A stretch of DNA of 64,000 nt from Molossus alvarezi (Eukaryota > Chordata > Mammalia > Chiroptera > Molossidae). The DNA lies in NCBI GenBank assembly GCA_037176705.1, contig CM073885.1:216144290-216208289 (forward strand), written 5' to 3'. The translations under genes were made by a program, and so were the position numbers. Every line of letters starts with the position of its first letter. Position 1 is the first letter of the stretch. Below are positions 44,765-54,881 of this stretch, piece after piece. The notes beneath the pieces are model-generated. The model worked only from the letters and a program-made list of their open reading frames with translations, had not been told where the DNA came from and did not search any database.

Positions 44765-44988
44765 CAGTGGTTCTCACCCTTCCTAATGCCGCGACCCTTT
44801 AATACAGTTCCTCATGTTGTGGTGACCCCCAACCATAAAATTATTTTCGTTGCTACTTCCTAACTGTAATTTTGCTACTGTTATGAATTGCCATCAGATA
44901 TATGTGTTTTCCAATGGTCTTGGGTGACCCCTGTGAAAGGGTCGTTTGACCCCCAAAAGGGTCGCGACCCACAGGTTGAGGACCGCTA
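44765..44988 (+). mobile_element. SPIN-type non-autonomous hAT transposon (224 bp)
   Basis: Starts CAGTGGTTCTCACCCTTCCT and contains GCCGCGACCCTTTAATACAG, CATGTTGTGGTGACCCCCAA, CCATAAAATTATTTTCGTTG, GGGTCGTTTGACCCCC and AAGGGTCGCGACCCACAGG, ending GAGGACCGCTA. These are the blocks of the SPIN (Space Invader) hAT family, known for horizontal spread among tetrapods including vesper bats. Terminal inverted repeats agree with hAT. The 8-bp target duplication is GACTAGGG (44757-44764) / GACTAGAG (44989-44996), one mismatch. No transposase; mobilised in trans. Confidence 0.92.
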
Positions 44989-44996
44989 GACTAGAG

Positions 44997-47008
44997 GCAT
45001 TAGGGAAGAACCCATGCATAAATGAAGGTGAAAGAACAAGCCATCAGGAAAAACAGAAATTGACTTTGTAGTACACAAGCTACTGTCTCTATGTACCCAG
45101 GCCTGACTTCTGTGAGCACCAGTGATTATTTTCCTGAAGGCTCTCTGACTGCCGCGGAAGCTGGAACCTAAGGCGAGTTATTTTCCTTAGCCAATCACTG
45201 ATGGGGGTTGGTGGAAAAAACGCCCAGCTCCCTGGAGGGATAACTGTGGAGTGAGTGTCCCACCCTGATTCCAGAGTTCCCAGTGGGAATGAACTTCAGT
45301 TGTTTACAGTGGCCACAGGCTTCATCATGTCTCTCTTCACTGGTTTCCCGCTCCTCCTTGTGTCTCTTCTCTGTATCATCTCCCGACTAAACGATTTACA
45401 CGCGATTCTTATCTCAGTGTGGGCTTCAAGGGAAACCCGATCTAAGACAACTCAACCCAGCAAAGTACTTGGAGAAGAAGAAGACACTTTTTGTCAAAAG
45501 GTAGAAAATGGCAATGCCCCAAATTCTCCTTCTTTCTCTCCACAGAGTCCGCCTGTGAATTCAGATGGGAGCAGATTGATACCTAACAATTCTTTTGAGC
45601 TACAATTGGCCTTTAATTGTCTCTATTTGGAACAAAAGGACTGATGGTCTCTGAGGTGTCATTCAGCGTTCTCCATTCTATGTCTAGTCGGCCGAGGTCT
45701 GCTTCAGGCTGCCGGCCCTGCCCCCAGCTGGAGTCTCAGATCTTTCCTCTCAGCTCTGAGAGACCTGGTATCTGGCAGGCAGGGCTTAATCTCCCTGTTC
45801 AAGGCTGAGGTTGGCTGCGCTTCCTCACAGGCCTGGATGTTGTTTCCCTGAGGCCCCTGTCCCCTGGTCCTGAGCAGGGGGTAATGACATTGTTTGGAAG
45901 GTACAGATGGCTCATGTGACAATGGCTGAGCACATCATTTTACTGGGTATGGGCATTGTCACAGGGCAAAGAGAATTGTGACCTGGTTCACTATTAGACA
46001 AGTGATTTCATGCAATCTAACAATTTTGTCTTTCTTTAATCAGATAAGAAAAGTTTTCCTTCTTTTGGAATGATGGGTGGGTGGAGTGGGGTAGGATGAG
46101 CTCTTCTCCCTCCTTTACCCTTAAATCAGCAGACTCTCCCTATTGTATCCCTCATCTCACTCCCCTGGGGCAACTTTCCAGACTGCTGCACATCTGAGAC
46201 AGGTCTTTCCCTTCGAGTCCCAGGCAAGGCCTTCTCCTAGCCATGCATGGTGGTCAGGGTTCAGGGTGCTACCAGGAGATGAGCAGGTAGCCAAAGACAC
46301 ACAGGGCCTCTGAGGGGCGCATTGAGGTCCCATAATCAGAAGGAGGAAAGTGGCCAGACTGCGGCTCTGAAGGAAGGGGCTGGAGAGAGAAGGGTGTGAG
46401 CTTACAGGGCAGCAAGTGAGGTGGGACCTGAGCAAGAGACTATAGAGAAGTGAGAGAAGTCATTTCAAAGCCTTGAGTCTGTAAGGGGTCCTCATGATAA
46501 CATCTTTGTTTCCTGCCTGGGCGCTAAATAACTTCATACATAGTAGAGAAATAAAAGAGAACAAAATACCACTTTTATTTCTCATAGGATTAGATGAATA
46601 CCTTTCTTGCCATATAAGAATCTGCCTCCATGCTGGAGAGCTGGTGCAGAGATGATATAGGGATACAGAGGCTGCAGGTGCCTGGCTCCACGTGTGTGTG
46701 TGAGCGACCCTGTGGTTGATTCCACTCTCTGACATTATCTGGTTGCAGTCAGGCAAGAGTCCCTGGCTCTCAGGGACAGAACCACTTAGCCTCGCCCTTT
46801 TCACATTCTTGACCCACAGAAACCATAAGCAATGTTCAGTGATTGTTGTTGCTTTGACCCACTAATTTTTTCTTTGTGTGTGTTACACAATAATAGATAA
46901 GTGGACCCCTACTTTCTAATTTGGAAAAACAATCTGTTAACATCATTAATGGAATAGCACCTGTTACAAGTACCATTAGCAAGCCCTGTGTGTGTGTTTA
47001 GATATTCT
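44997..47008. other. Unassigned sequence
   Basis: No gene supported. Several open frames (45255-45644 plus, 129 codons; 45704-45922 minus; 46157-46435 minus; 46460-46804 minus) lack domains, and 45240-45460 reads like an old interspersed repeat that I cannot name. Confidence 0.4.
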
Positions 47009-47025
47009 CCAATTTAGTGCATCTT

Positions 47026-47238
47026 CTTTAAAAAAAAAGTTTATTGATTTTAGAGAGTCAGGAAGGGAGAGGGAGAAAGATAGAAACATCAATGAGAGAG
47101 AACATTGATTGGCCGCTTCCTGCATGCCCCCATCTGGAGATCAGACCCACAACCTGGGCACATATCCTGACCAGAAATTGAACTGATGACCGCTTGGTGC
47201 ATGGGTCGATGCTCAACCACTGTGCCATACCAGCTGGG
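47026..47238 (-). mobile_element. Ves SINE, AATCAATA-tail type
   Basis: Antisense copy: A-rich left end, TTTATTGATTTTAGAGAGTC, CCGCTTCCTGCATGCCCCCA, CTTGGTGCATGGGTCGATGC and head CTGTGCCATACCAGCTGGG. Target duplication CCAATTTAGTGCATCTT (47009-47025) / CCAAGTTAGTGCATCTT (47239-47255), one mismatch. Confidence 0.95.
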
Positions 47239-47310
47239 CCAAGTTAGTGCATCTTTCTGAAACAAAACCACTGTTATGTAATTTGTAGGGCAGCTTACAA
47301 ATAGCATCTA

Positions 47311-47402
47311 CGAAGGGCCTGAAATTTTGCATTTGTAACCAGGTCCCAAAGAGATGCTGAAGCTGCTGACCAAGGACCACATTTTCAGCAGCAAGGTGCT
47401 AA
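47311..47402 (+). repeat. MER5A-like hAT fragment
   Basis: GAAATTTTGCATTTGTAACC, AGGTCCCAAAGAGATGCTGA, AGCTGCTGACCAAGGACC and ACATTTTCAGCAGCAAGGT follow the MER5A terminal half closely. Confidence 0.8.
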
Positions 47403-48052
47403 ATTATATTGTTTCTCATACCAACCGGCCTAGATTTTCACCAATAGATTGTGGTCATATTGCTCTTGGGATAATGAATTCTTGCTGCTCATTGGACTGC
47501 ACTACAGGATTTATTATTGGATCAGAACCTCTCTGCAACCAAGTGCTGACCCTACACCAGTGGGCTTTTCAGTCCTTGCTTCCTCCAGGTCTATCTGTCC
47601 TGTTGCCACAACCCTTATACTAGGCTGAATTTTAAGAAATGACTTTCCAGTGTGGCATGGCTTTGAATTATTGCCAATATGTTCTTTTGTCTTTGCAGGC
47701 CGGATATCTCTAATATAAATAAAAGAGGTTTACAGTTATGAGAGTTTTATAGGTCTTTTGGTAATTCTTAGAAATCTCCATCAGATAAAAGCTTTTAGGA
47801 ACCTGTAATGAAGTTTTCATTAATCCTTGTTAGAGGGAAAAGATTTATGATACCTTCCTATCCATTCTTTTTTCTTGTTTTGACTTAGATTTTTATTTTT
47901 GGTGTCCTTCAAGCTAATATCTAAATAATTATATATCCCTGTTCCAGCTGCCAGGAAGATAGTGGAGGGCAGCTTGGCAGGGATTTAAAAGTTGGTAGTG
48001 CAGCTGTCTGTGGAGCACACCTGTGCCCCCCCCCTTCTTTCTCCAGGGGCTC

Positions 48053-48053
<1 letters not shown>
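47403..48053. other. Unassigned sequence
   Basis: No gene recognised; the 89-codon frame 47354-47623 begins in MER5 sequence. Confidence 0.4.

Positions 48054-48108
<55 letters not shown>
48054..48108 (+). repeat. (TC)n microsatellite
   Basis: About 27 uninterrupted TC units; responsible for the Ser/Leu-repeat open frames on both strands here. Confidence 0.97.
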
Positions 48109-48111
<3 letters not shown>

Positions 48112-49049
48112 ACCCTGCAGCAGCATGACCGAACCTCACCTGAACCTCTCCTCCCTCATTTCTCTCTCAAGGCACGTATCTCTCTCTCCTCCTCTCTCCC
48201 TCTCCTAAACGCCAAGGGCCCTTCTTTGGCTGTAACTTGTTTCCTGCACCCATTTCTTCTTCTACAGCTCACTTCTTCTACCTCTGTGACTTCCTAAATA
48301 AATGTACTCTTATAATTTGAGTCTTGGTTATGAATTCTTCTTGTAACCAGAACTAAAGAACTGAGGTTGTGGAACCAAGTTAAAATAAAAATAAAATTAC
48401 AATATGGTAGCAATTTAATGCTTAAAGAATGCCTCCCCTCTGCACCCATGTTTGGCAATGGACTATAATAAAAAAAAGCAGGCTAAGCAGGTTTTCAGGA
48501 TGCCAGGCAGGGCTCTAGCTATTCACTCAAATGCATAAAACCCTCCAAACTCTAATTCATCTCTCTGTCAGCCCAGCACAGGTGATGTTGCAAACCTCAC
48601 AATTTTAGCAGCTCTGATACGCAATCAGAGGGACATTTCTTAAAATGTTCCACAGGTTGATGAGTTCTATTATGCTGTAGAGGATACAACAAAAGGAAGG
48701 AAAGATTGCTAACCAAAGTTTGGGAAATACCAGAATAAAGGAAGCTGAACAGAATTTTTTACTGGGAGGTCAATGTCAATGTACAAGATGAGTCTTCGAG
48801 TGTGAGTTAGCTACTGTATGCATTCCCTAAATATTTTTTAATAAGAAACCCTTTTTCTTTTTCTTCTTTTGGTTTGAGTGAGAAAAACATGTGGTTTGGG
48901 GCAATTCTTTAAAATACACTGCTTCCATCGGCCATTGAGAACGTCACAGTTCCTTGCTACAGGGCCTTTGCCAGAGAACGGCACACGGCAGGGCAGCTGG
49001 CTGGCTCCATGAGTGATCCACGCAGGCGAAAACAAGCAGGAAGCTGCAC
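48109..49049. other. Unassigned sequence
   Basis: No gene recognised. Confidence 0.4.
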
Positions 49050-49175
49050 TGCCTTTTATGCTGTTTCCAATTTTCTGTAATTATAAAATAGACTGCAGTT
49101 AACATCTTCACAAGTCGATGTATTTTGGACATCGTTTCTGTAACAGATATTTTCCGAGGTGGAACTGCTCTCACA
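49050..49175 (-). repeat. Old L1 fragment, antisense
   Basis: GCTGTTTCCAATTTTCTGTAA, TAGACTGCAGTTAACATCTTC, GTCGATGTATTTTGGACATC, GAGGTGGAACTGCTCTCA: complement of the L1 ORF2 C-terminal/3' region, heavily diverged. Confidence 0.5.
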
Positions 49176-49299
49176 CTGCCATCACGACTCCACTGTCATC
49201 TTCTCGGAAAGGCCTTGCCCAGCCTGTTCGAAACGGACCCCCTCTTGTCACTGTTTATCCAGTTACCCATTTTCCTTTGCCTAGCACTAGCATTGTGTG

Positions 49300-49455
49300 A
49301 GACTATTGAAAAGATTTGTGAATCTCTCTCCTCCTTTAGAATGGAAGCTCTATGAGGACAAAGGTTTTGATTAATTCGATCTTTACTGTATTTCAGGCAT
49401 CTGGAATGGTACTTGGCATGAGTGATGTGCTCAATAAATATTTAATGCATAAGTA
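49300..49455 (+). repeat. L2 LINE 3' end
   Basis: AGAATGGAAGCTCTATGAGG, CAAAGGTTTTGATTAATTC, GGCATCTGGAATGGTACTTG, GTGCTCAATAAATATTTAAT: the L2 3' terminus. Confidence 0.8.
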
Positions 49456-50063
49456 AATGTATATGAGTCTCATTTTCATGCCATCGGCCTAACACTATGT
49501 TAAAAAAAAACTTCAAATAGGTGAAAATTGATGTCTCGTTAATGGTATCTTTTATGATTTTGGTCACATTTAGGTTGAACATTATTGATATGTTTACTGA
49601 TGACTATAGAGTACCACTTTAAGACATTGCTCTTTCATATTCTTTTTCCAATTAAAAAATTGGGACATTATTCCTTTTCCATTGATCTGTAACAGTTTTT
49701 TTTTTTTTCCAAATCTTTATTGTTGGATGTAAAATGTATTACAGATGTTCCACATTTTTCCCCCATTGACCCCCTCCTCCCCCCTCCCGCCCCCCTCCCA
49801 CCTTTTCCCACATTATTGTCTGTGTCCATTGGTTATGTATATAAGTTCTTTGGTTTATTTCTTCCCACCCTCCCAACCCCTTTCCCTTTGAGGTTTGTCA
49901 GTCTAGCAATGAATTTGTGCTTCTTAATCCCTTCACCTTTTTCACCCATTCCCCCAATCCCCTTCCCAACTGGCAACCACCAAAATGTTCTCTGTATCTA
50001 TGAGAATGTTTCTGTTCTTCCTGTTCATTTTGTTTGTAGATTCCATTGTTGATAGATATGCAT

Positions 50064-51005
50064 TCATTGCCATTTTGTTTGTTCATACATTTTATCTTTT
50101 TCTTCAAAAAGACCCTTCATCATTTCATATAATAATGGTTTGGTGGTGATGAACTCCTTTAACTTTTTCTTGTCTGGGAAAGTTTTTGTATGTCCATCGA
50201 TTCTAAATGACAGCTTTGCAGGATAGAGTAATTTTGGTTGTAGGTTCTTGGTTTTCATCACTCTAAATATTTCTTGCCACTCCCTTCTGGCCTGCAAAGT
50301 TTCTTTTGAGAAATCAGCTGACAGCCTAATGGGTACTCCCTTGTAGGTAACTATCTGCCTTTCTCTTGCTGCTTTTAATATTCTCTCTTTGTCTTGAACC
50401 TTTTGCATTTTGATGATGATGTGTCTTGGTGTGTGCCTCTTGGGGTTCATCTTGTTTGGGACTCTCTGTGCTTCCTGGACTTGTATGTCTGTTTCCTTCA
50501 CCAAGTTAGGAAAGTTTTCTGCCATTATTGTTTCAAACAGGTTTTCGATTTCTTGTTCTCTCTCTTCTCCTTCGGGCACCCCCAAGATGCGAATGTTGGC
50601 ACGCTTGAAGTTATCCCAGAGGCTCCTTACTCTATCCTCATTTTTTTGGATTCTTTTTTCTTTTTGCTCTTCTGATTGGGGATTTTTTGCTTCCTTATAT
50701 TCCAAATCGATGGTTTGCTCCTTGGATCTACATACTCTATTATTGAAGCTGTGTAAATTATTCTTTATTTCAGTTAATGCCTCCTTTAATTCTAACTGTG
50801 TATCCATGATTTCTAACTGGTACTTTTTTATGCTCTTGATGCCCTCCCTAAGTTCACTGAGGTTCTCACCAAGTTCATTGAGCATCCTTATAAGCAGTAT
50901 TTTGAACTCAGTATCTGTTAGGTTGCTTATCTCCCTTTCGCTTAGTTCTTTTATTGGGGTTTTGTTCTGTTCTTTCATTTGGGACCTGTTTCTTTGTATC
51001 CTCAT
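50064..51005 (-). CDS. HAL1-type ORF1p, intact, 313 residues
   Basis: RNA-binding, L1-type ORF1 protein. The frame is uninterrupted from MRIQRNRSQMKEQ to ...EQTKWQ and TGA. Domains: charged N-terminus 1-40, coiled coil about 45-130 (ELREGIKSIKKYQLEIMDTQ heptads, for trimerisation), RRM from about 137 (NIRILGVPEGEE) to about 200, C-terminal domain about 205-295 (KERILKAARERQ, IRLSADFSKETLQARREW, LLYPAKLSFRI, FPDKKKLKEF). Length is close to L1 ORF1p. The start used is the most upstream ATG in frame; it corresponds to the MVKHRNRSQMKEQ start of the nearby L1. The TGA overlaps the remnant ORF2 start (ATGGCAATGA). Such a protein binds its own RNA in cis and accompanies it into ribonucleoproteins; here no ORF2 is encoded, so RT must come from L1. 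The stretch differs from the 28-34 kb L1 ORF1 throughout, so it is a different lineage. Confidence 0.85.
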   Translation of the reverse strand: MRIQRNRSQMKEQNKTPIKELSEREISNLTDTEFKILLIRMLNELGENLSELREGIKSIKKYQLEIMDTQLELKEALTEIKNNLHSFNNRVCRSKEQTIDLEYKEAKNPQSEEQKEKRIQKNEDRVRSLWDNFKRANIRILGVPEGEEREQEIENLFETIMAENFPNLVKETDIQVQEAQRVPNKMNPKRHTPRHIIIKMQKVQDKERILKAARERQIVTYKGVPIRLSADFSKETLQARREWQEIFRVMKTKNLQPKLLYPAKLSFRIDGHTKTFPDKKKLKEFITTKPLLYEMMKGLFEEKDKMYEQTKWQ

Positions 51006-51912
51006 TTTGGCTGCCTCCCTGTGTTTGTTTCTGTGTATTACTTAATGAGCGGTATGGGGCTCGCTGAGACCCGGTGCTGCTCGTTTGAAAGAATTTAGGA
51101 AAAACCTGAAGCAGGATCCAAGACCGGCCAATCCTATGGTTAAGCAAGTGACAACAGCTTGAAAGTTGTGTGGGGCGGGGCAGGGCGGGGCAGGGCGGGG
51201 CCTCAGGGAGTCAGCAGGGCGGGGCTACCAGTGTGAGCCAGGTTGCTGGAGTCCCAGATATGGCGGCTGTCTGCCGCCCCCGGGAAGGGCTCACCAAAGG
51301 AACAAAGGCCTCTTACAGCACGTTTGTCCCTGAGGAAGGCCCCTCTCCAGCCCCCGCTCCAGTGCCAAACAGCTCAGTTCTTCCCTGTATGTCTCTGGTG
51401 CCCCTCGAGCTGCCTCCCCTCCAAGCTTAGAGGGAGAGAGTCCGACCAGTCCGAGCGCGGGCCCTTTAGGGAGCTGCCTGGGGCTCCAGCCGCTTCAGCT
51501 TCCCTGAGCCTCAGTTTCCGCTGGTTTTTCCAGCCAGAAGTTATGGGGACTTCTCTTCCTGGCACTGGAACCCTGAACAGGGCACCTGGTGTGGGACGGG
51601 GACCCCTCAGTCCTCAGGAAGGACCTTCCCAGCCGCGGGAGCCTCCTGATTTTTATCCACCACGCTTGGGTGTGGGACCAGCCCGTCTCGCCGCTGCGCC
51701 GCTGCCGCCCCCCCTCGCGCCGCCGCCCGTCCTACAGGTCTGGATGTAGCTGCTTTTTTTTTTCCCCCTTAGTTCCGTAGTTGTACGACTTCCATTCAGC
51801 TTGATTTCAGGCGGTTTTGAATGATGGTTGTTCTTTAGTTTAGTTGTAACTTTGATGTGGTTGTGGGAGGACGCGATACCGCGTTTACCTACGCCACCAT
51901 CTTGACCGGAAG
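51006..51912 (-). promoter_or_regulatory. HAL1-type 5'UTR, GC-rich
   Basis: CpG- and GC-rich between about 51165 and 51760, with three tandem GC-box units (GGCGGGGCAGG) at 51174-51205 and a YY1-type CAAGATGG-GGC start element (complement of 51893-51906). Expected to hold the internal Pol II promoter. Open frames of up to 168 codons on both strands here are GC-driven. Confidence 0.7.
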
Positions 51913-51946
51913 TCTGTAACAGTTTTTTTTTTTTTTTTTTTTTTTT

Positions 51947-52744
51947 AATGTATTGACGCATGGCCTGCCACTTGCATTGCTGAGGCACATCGCTCCAAGT
52001 TAATTTCTCTCTCTAGGCCGGATCACTCACAGGCACAGACTTTTCAGTCCCAATGTGACCGTGACAGAGACTGGTGATTTGAATAAGTACAGCTGTAAGA
52101 ACTCATTCTGTTCTCAGAAGTGTGGTTGCAGCTGTTGCAGAATTTAAGTCTCTTACTTGCTCTGTCCGAGTTTTGTGAGTTAGCCTGAGGTCTTTAAAAG
52201 TACTGCCCCTTCAGACCAATGTGACAAAGCTGGGCCTCATCATTTGAAGGTATGCTTCAGGGAATCCTTAAAATAGTCCTCATGCCCCATCCTGCTTGTG
52301 GCTGCCCTACTTTAGCTCACAATTGCGAAAGTTCCTTGAGAGTTTGGTGGTCATCTGTTTCCCAAATGGGGTCAGGTCTATGAAGCTATGCTAAGCTGAA
52401 TGTCACTTTACTGCTGGAGTCCCTGGCTGGCCATTTCCTGTTCAATAGGTTCATAGGCAATGCCATTGGATATACACAAGACAGAAGTGACTTCCAAGGT
52501 AGGTACAACTCGCAACATGTTCAGAGTTGAGCTTTAAGCTTTGAAGTCACATTCTGCCTGCTGGTATCTCCAAGGAGTTAGCCCTCTTGGTTCTTTTTTT
52601 TTTTTTATCATCAATCTATGCAATATTGAATTAACAATTGGTTGACACATTTTTGGGATTGCTTTTACCTCTGCATGACTGAAGAAACTATTTAAATGTG
52701 AGGAGATTTCCCTGAGACAGTTGAGCATATCTTAATTCTATTTC
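51947..52744. other. Unassigned sequence
   Basis: No gene recognised. The T-run at 51923-51946 belongs to the target side of the HAL1 insertion. Confidence 0.4.
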
Positions 52745-52749
52745 TTTCT

Positions 52750-52805
<56 letters not shown>
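52745..52805 (+). repeat. (TC)n microsatellite
   Basis: About 28 TC units, next to a short TATC tract (52812-52826). Confidence 0.95.
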
Positions 52806-52807
<2 letters not shown>

Positions 52808-52874
52808 CCTTCCTATCTATCTTTCTATGAGACGAGAATGAATTATGGCAAGTGACCAAATAAAAGTAAATATG

Positions 52875-53222
52875 GAGGCACCTGAGATCATTATGCTGAG
52901 TGAAATAAGCCAGTCAGAGAAAGAAAAGTACCACATGATCTCACTTATATGTGTAACCTAATGAACAAAATAGAATGACAAACAAAATAGATGCAGAGAC
53001 ATACATGGAAGCAGGGAACAGACTGAGGAACCTCAGAGGGAAGGGAGGAGGGGGACAGGAAGAGATAAACCAAAGAACTTATATGCATATCTACACAACC
53101 CATGGACACAGATAATAGTGTGGTGAACAGGGTGTGAGGGGGAACTGGGAGGAGAGAGTCAATGGGGGAAAATGGAGGGCATCTGCAATACTTTCAACAA
53201 TAAAGATAAATTAAAAAAAAAA
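52875..53222 (+). mobile_element. L1 3' end, 5'-truncated, sense
   Basis: ATTATGCTGAGTGAAATAAG, GACAAACAAAATAGATGCAG, GGAACAGACTGAGGAACCTC, AAAGAACTTATATGCATATC, GAGTCAATGGGGGAAAATGG, CTTTCAACAATAAAGATAAA, then poly(A). It is the sense counterpart of the antisense L1 ends at 9088 and 28251. Confidence 0.9.
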
Positions 53223-53230
53223 CTAAATAG

Positions 53231-53487
53231 GACCCTATCTGGTTTTGCTCAGTGGTTAGAGCATCGGCCCTTGGCCCAAAGGGTCGTGGATTCAGTTCCC
53301 AGTCAAGGACACAAACCTGCATTGCAGGTTCAATCCCTAGCCCCAGTCGGGGTCATGCAGGAGGCAAGCAATCGATGTGTCTCTCTCACATCAATGCTTC
53401 TCTCTCTCTTTCCCCTTCCCTCCTTTCTACTCTACCTAACAAGAATCAATGGCAAAATATCCTCAGATGAGGATTAACAACAACAAA
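53231..53487 (+). mobile_element. Ves SINE
   Basis: Sense copy placed a few bases after the L1 poly(A): CCCTATCTGGTTTTGCTCAG, TAGAGCATCGGCCCTTGG, CTGCATTGCAGGTTCAATCC, CAATCGATGTGTCTCTCTC, and tail ATATCCTCAGATGAGGATTA whose hairpin stem is kept although its loop differs (AGAT). No clear target duplication. Confidence 0.93.
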
Positions 53488-54477
53488 GTAAGTATTGTAC
53501 TATAACTCAGACCTATCCCTTTGGTAATGAGGGACTATATTATATTATCTATATCTTGAATGAGTTTTAAATGAAACCATTATAACATCCTCTTTCTTAA
53601 CCTAATATAACAGGGGAATAGTAAAACCTCTAACCTTCAGCTCCATACTCAGCTTCTAGTTATTAGAAAAGGGGATGGTTGGAGTTGAGCAGAGACAAAC
53701 CAGGGAGTGAAAGAGGGTCTTCAAGCTGCCAATTAGTTGAGCTGACCACATGCTGCTCACTGAATTTTATAAGGATGTAGTGGAATGTGTAGCATACCAA
53801 AATCAAAGTGAGTCTTCTATAAAAGTTCTGTGTGAAAATTCAGAAACTCTTTGCTGTGCTTTTTTTTTTTGACTGGCTTCGGTTCAACATGTAATTGAAT
53901 TGGGCCAGTGATAGACTCTTCTACTCATAGATGATTGCAAAATTGTTCTTCTTGAATTGTTAATGCAGATGTGAAATTGAGGTCATGCTGTTAATGCTTC
54001 TTTATTTTTGATTGAAAACAGTATGACTTTTGGTGTTTTCCTCTAAGAAAGATCAGTGCTAGTCATAATGTTTTTATTTCAATTTCTGAGAGAGCACGTT
54101 AAGTGGGCCATGGTCATTTTCATCTCCACTTGGGTTACAGCTGAGAACCTGCATGTACGAAGAGTATAGCTTCAGGGGCCCTGCTAGAAACCTTGTCGGG
54201 AGCTTCTAGCTGTCAAATATCCCTGGGCTCTGGTGGCTTACTCTAGCACATTCTCCTGTTAGCCTGAGGAACAGAACTCTTTCTTCTTTAGAAAATGAAT
54301 TCTACCAACTTTGTGACTCTGATCTTCTCTCCTTTGCAGAGGGTAAAGAACTATACCTTCTAGTGTGGCTGATGGGCTAACTCTTTGCACAAAGGAAGAA
54401 CAAGTTCTATGAGTCCCCATAACGTTGAGATACTTTATAAGTCACAGTAGCAAATCTACCTAAAAGGACTGTGCTTT
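53488..54477. other. Unassigned sequence
   Basis: No gene or repeat recognised. Confidence 0.4.
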
Positions 54478-54489
54478 AAGAGAAAGTAT

Positions 54490-54724
54490 AGACCGGCCGG
54501 TGTGGCTCAGTCGTTGAGTGTCAACCCATGCACCAAGGGGTCCCCGGATGGATTCCCCATCAGGGCACATGCCTAAGTTGTGGGCCCAATCCCCAGTGGG
54601 GGGCGTGTAGGAGGCAGCCAATCGATGTTCTCTCTCATTGATGTTTCTAGCTCTTTCTCCCTCTCCCTTCCTCTCTCTCTAAAAATCAATAAAGAAAATT
54701 TTTTTTTAATAAATATAAAAAGAA
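54490..54724 (+). mobile_element. Ves SINE, AATCAATAAA-tail type
   Basis: Sense copy: GACCGGCCGGTGTGGCTCAG, ACCCATGCACCAAGGGGTC, ACATGCCTAAGTTGTGGGCC, CCCCAGTGGGGGGCGTGTAG, AAAAATCAATAAAGAAAA. Target duplication AAGAGAAAGTA (54478-54488) / AAGAGAAGGTA (54725-54735). Same sub-type as the copy at 43729. Confidence 0.95.
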
Positions 54725-54881
54725 AAGAGAAGGTACAGTAGGGGGCATTATGGCAAGAATCTAAAGCCAGTGGGGCTATTATTATTTTTTAATAGAATTG
54801 TTACCTACAATGCTATGCACAAATAGGCCCTTTATCTATCAAAATTTCTCTGAAAGAAGCTGATATGTTTCATTTTCTATG

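Larger units (their letters stand above)
49696..51912 (-). mobile_element. HAL1-type (half-L1) retrotransposon, full length, antisense
   Basis: About 2.2 kb flanked by the target duplication TCTGTAACAG (49686-49695 and 51913-51922). In sense: an L1-type start CTTCCGGTCAAGATGGTGGC with YY1-like site, a GC-rich 5'UTR of about 900 bp, one open ORF1 (51005-50064), the first codons of an ORF2 (ATG at 50073) that run within about 27 nt into L1 3'UTR sequence (TGGAATCTACAAACAAAATG), a 3'UTR with AATAAA (complement of 49716-49721) and a poly(A) (T13 at 49696-49708). ORF2 is absent, not mutated. This is the HAL1 structure. It would need reverse transcriptase from L1. Confidence 0.9.

Noticed and set aside
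45255..45644. 129-codon frame with a hydrophobic segment
   Set aside because: No family recognised, and the region reads like an old interspersed repeat in antisense; no splice or promoter support.
47992..48297. Ser/Leu repeat proteins on both strands
   Set aside because: Direct translation of the (TC)n microsatellite.
50410..51045. 211-codon plus-strand Ser/Leu/Phe-rich frame
   Set aside because: Antisense shadow of HAL1 ORF1, whose A-rich coding strand gives Phe/Ser/Leu on the complement.
51243..51749. 168-codon plus-strand frame rich in Pro
   Set aside because: GC-rich HAL1-type 5'UTR read in antisense; no start context or homology.
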